A stretch of 64,000 nucleotides of DNA from Symbiodinium microadriaticum (taxonomy: Eukaryota; Sar; Dinophyceae; Suessiales; Symbiodiniaceae). Position 1 is the stretch's first letter, and every line of letters begins with the position of its first letter. The notes beneath the pieces were generated by a model. The model saw only the letters and a list, made by a program, of their open reading frames with translations, ran no database searches and was not told the DNA's origin. Where the stretch lies: contig LSRX01000369.1 of assembly GCA_001939145.1 (NCBI GenBank), positions 140,112 through 204,111 on the forward strand, read 5' to 3'. Below, piece by piece: positions 61,933-64,000 of the stretch. A program made the position numbers and the translations under genes.

Positions 61933-62294
61933 ATGGGCTTTCAGATGATGGACCTGCCCGGGGTTCTTTCGGGCTTCTGGGAGTTGCAGCTCGGAGTGTC
62001 GGTGCGAAAGAGAGCGTGGATGATCCAAGCATCGCTTTGTTGCAGCTTTGCCCTTGCACCCTCGAGAGCAACACAACCTAGCAGGACCCACAATCCCGAC
62101 AGTAGACGCGAAGTGACTAGAAGTATTTCTGATTTTGCTAAATTCATGTCCGCCGGTTTCCACGCATCGTACAGCTTCAGGGTTTGTTTTTGGCAGGCTT
62201 CCAGCAACTGCGCTCGATAAACCTGTAACCCCAAGCCCCAAATTTCAATCCCCAAATCCGTCGAGTCTAAGAAAGTCTGCACCCGAATTTCCAA
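61933..62294. CDS. ORF island, strand uncertain
   Basis: The minus frame (61941-62294) reads YRAQLLEACQKQTLKLYDAW then KPADMNLAKSEILLVTSRLL, a helix-rich protein. The plus frame (61933-62220) reads MMDLPGVLSGFWELQLGVSV then RKRAWMIQ... Both are plausible. The minus frame has the more natural composition. Confidence 0.35.
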
Positions 62295-62531
62295 ACATGA
62301 AGATGCCTACGCCCTCACCATGAATCGCGACGAGGCCTAAGCAACCTAAGTCCCAATTCAGTGTTAGTCTTAAACGAAAAGACTCACCAAAACCTTGCTC
62401 AAACTAGCAAGACCCTCATGCTACATAACCCCTCAACCTTAAACCCTAAAAGCCACAAACTACCCAAGAAGGATGCTTAGGGCTTATATAGGGTTTAGGG
62501 CTTAGGGCGAGGGTTTAGGATTCAGGGAGCC

Positions 62532-62705
62532 ATGGATCTTATGAGTTCAAAGGAACCTCTGCTAGACTCTGGCATGCCTTCTTCAGGCTCTGAGGTGCTG
62601 AAATCTGGCATTCTGGCCTATAGGGTTCTGGGTAACGCTAACCCCGGAACCCTACTTCCCAAACCCGCAAGCCTTAAAAACGCCAAGCCTTCATTATGCC
62701 CCTAA
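62532..62705 (+). CDS. Hypothetical ORF, possible first exon
   Basis: ATG-initiated MDLMSSKEPLLDSGMPSSGS then EVLKSGILAYR. The remainder (to TAA at 62703) becomes Pro/Leu-rich from repeats, so the true exon probably ends near TATAG|GGTTCT. N-terminus-like. Confidence 0.4.
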   Translation: MDLMSSKEPLLDSGMPSSGSEVLKSGILAYRVLGNANPGTLLPKPASLKNAKPSLCP

Positions 62706-63095
62706 ACCCTAAACCCCTAAACCCCCAAAGCCCTAAACCCCTAAACCCTTAAATCCCAAAACCCCTAAACCCCTAAACCCCTAAACCCCAAAAGCCCTAA
62801 ACCCTAAACCTCTACATCGCCAAAATCTGCAGTCCTCAATTCCAAACCTAAAACCCCCAAGAATTCTCAACTCGATCTCCTCCCAAACTTAGGGTTTAGG
62901 ATTTAGGGCTTAGGGGTTTCGGGTTTAGCGGTTAGGGTTTAGGGCCCCAGCTCTTCATCCTAATGCCCACCCCCCAAACTTCCACTGAACCTTCGACTAA
63001 CCTTAAGCCCTGCACCCCCCAGCCCTCTAAACCCTTGACCTCCTTAGAATTTGGACCCTAAGCCCTAAACCCAAACCGTAAGCCGTGAGCACCAG

Positions 63096-63137
63096 GCTCC
63101 GCCGGCAGTCGCTTCACTGCAGAAGGCGCTTGGCACG
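63096..63137 (+). CDS. Short hypothetical exon
   Basis: CACCAG|GCT gives APPAVASLQKALGT, then TAG. AG|G acceptor; donor not determined. Confidence 0.3.
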
Positions 63138-63344
63138 TAGCTGGCAACGTGAGGGTTGAGGCTTAGGGGTTTAGGGTTTAGGGCTTTAGGGCTGAGGGTT
63201 TTAGGATTTGGGGCTTTAGGGGTTTAGGGCTTAGGGTTTCAGGGCTTATGGTTTTAGTATTTTAGGGAACTAGGGTTTTAGTAGTTTAGGGAATAGGGTT
63301 GTTGGTCTTCTCGAAAAAAGTTATCTAGGCTTTCTACAGGGTTT

Positions 63345-63560
63345 TTGTTTTGTCCCAGAGGCCTCTGCATAGGAGCCTCAAAAAAAAGAATGCGGTTGCG
63401 GTCTGGGGCATGTTTTTGCATAGGCGCACACGGACGATGCGGAGAAAGTACTGCTAACTGCTTGCCTGAAACTTTCGACGTGGAGTTAGGAGCTTTGAAG
63501 GCTGGGGCCCAAGAGGCCAGGGCAGCATGCCTACAAACCCTCATCTGCAAAGCCACGTAG
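63345..63560 (+). CDS. Hypothetical Cys-rich ORF
   Basis: Reads CIGASKKRMRLRSGACFCIG then AHGRCGESTANCLPETFDVE and LGALKAGAQEARAACLQTLI, then TAG. Several Cys and an amphipathic C-terminal helix. The minus strand is also open over the same span. Confidence 0.35.
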   Translation: MFCPRGLCIGASKKRMRLRSGACFCIGAHGRCGESTANCLPETFDVELGALKAGAQEARAACLQTLICKAT

Positions 63561-64000
63561 AGCCAGACAACGCTCTGTGAAACCCTCTATACTTTCCGCC
63601 GAGACTTTCTTGTCTGTTCGAGCCCTCGACCCTACAACCCCCAAACCGTTAAGCTGACCGCCAAACCCCATCCACATAGCAACAAGGCCCCAGGTGCCAA
63701 ACCTAGCCTCCAATTCCCATCCAAAGTATTCATAACACGCCGATCGCCAAGCCGCTAAGCACCCCGAAACCCCTCAGAAAGCCCTAAACCCTAAACCCTA
63801 AAATCTGAAAATCCTAAACTCCTAAACCCTTAAGGCCCTAAACCCACAACCCTAAACCCTAAACCCCAAACCCTAAACCCTAAACCCCAAAGCCCTAAAC
63901 CCTAAACCCAAAGCCCTAAACCTCTAAAATCCTAACATCCTAAACCCAAAACCCTAAACCCTAAACCCTAAACCCCAAACCCTAAACCCTAAACCCTAAA

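Larger units (their letters stand above)
1..64000. repeat. Pervasive interspersed telomere-like heptamers
   Basis: Runs of CCCTAAA or its complement TTTAGGG, with many variants (CCCTGAA, CCCCTAAA, CCCAAAA, CCCTCAA), recur every few hundred bases in both orientations. The longest lie near 7362-7475, 8570-8815, 10040-10265, 12490-12655, 14860-15025, 29510-29755, 39630-39975, 49470-49730, 53380-53535, 53600-53830, 55385-55705 and 63780-64000. They fill almost all space between coding islands. TTTAGGG is the telomere repeat of plants and many alveolates. Neither end of the window is a clean terminal array, so these are internal tracts and not a chromosome end. Confidence 0.97.

Overview
The window is eukaryotic nuclear DNA, most likely from a dinoflagellate or a close alveolate relative (inference). 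It has few long ORFs. Short coding islands are separated by long introns packed with telomere-like CCCTAAA/TTTAGGG heptamers and small inverted-repeat elements. The deduced splice sites favour acceptors followed by G (AG|G) and donors starting GT, GC or sometimes GA, as known for dinoflagellates. No prokaryotic, organellar, rRNA or tRNA gene was recognised. Ordinary ORF calling fails here because most exons are 30-150 nt, so I read the gaps between repeats in all frames and checked whether neighbouring islands join in phase.

Layout, all on + unless stated. (1) 2.3-28.4 kb: at least twelve exons of one six-transmembrane voltage-gated ion channel with EF-hands (S1, S2, S3, S4, S4-S5 linker, S5, pore, filter/S6-like, two EF-hands, post-EF segment). 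Its introns hold other islands, including a kinase fragment near 9.4 kb and an intronless decayed gene at 18.6-19.6 kb. (2) 30-39 kb: many short exon-like islands of unknown function, including a clear three-exon set at 32.2-32.7 kb. (3) 40-41 kb: an OTU-type cysteine protease, interrupted by a telomere-like insertion and by TAG just after the putative catalytic His. (4) 41-54 kb: more unknown exons, one on the minus strand, and a zinc-binding HxxxC/CxxC C-terminus at 54.3 kb. (5) 55.3-61.5 kb: six tiny exons that join in phase into a divergent histone H3 fold with CENP-A-like motifs. An unknown gene at 57.5-58.7 kb lies inside one of its introns. (6) 61.7-63.6 kb: further hypothetical exons.

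Two genome-scale processes stand out. First, small inverted-repeat elements (families A-H) repeatedly sit between two coding halves that regain one reading frame when joined at the target-site duplication. They therefore behave like introner elements, or are recent insertions into exons. Second, telomere-like tracts have inserted into elements and genes with duplication of the target, including inside the OTU ORF. Five single n characters mark unresolved bases or assembly joins; two are flanked by exact duplications.
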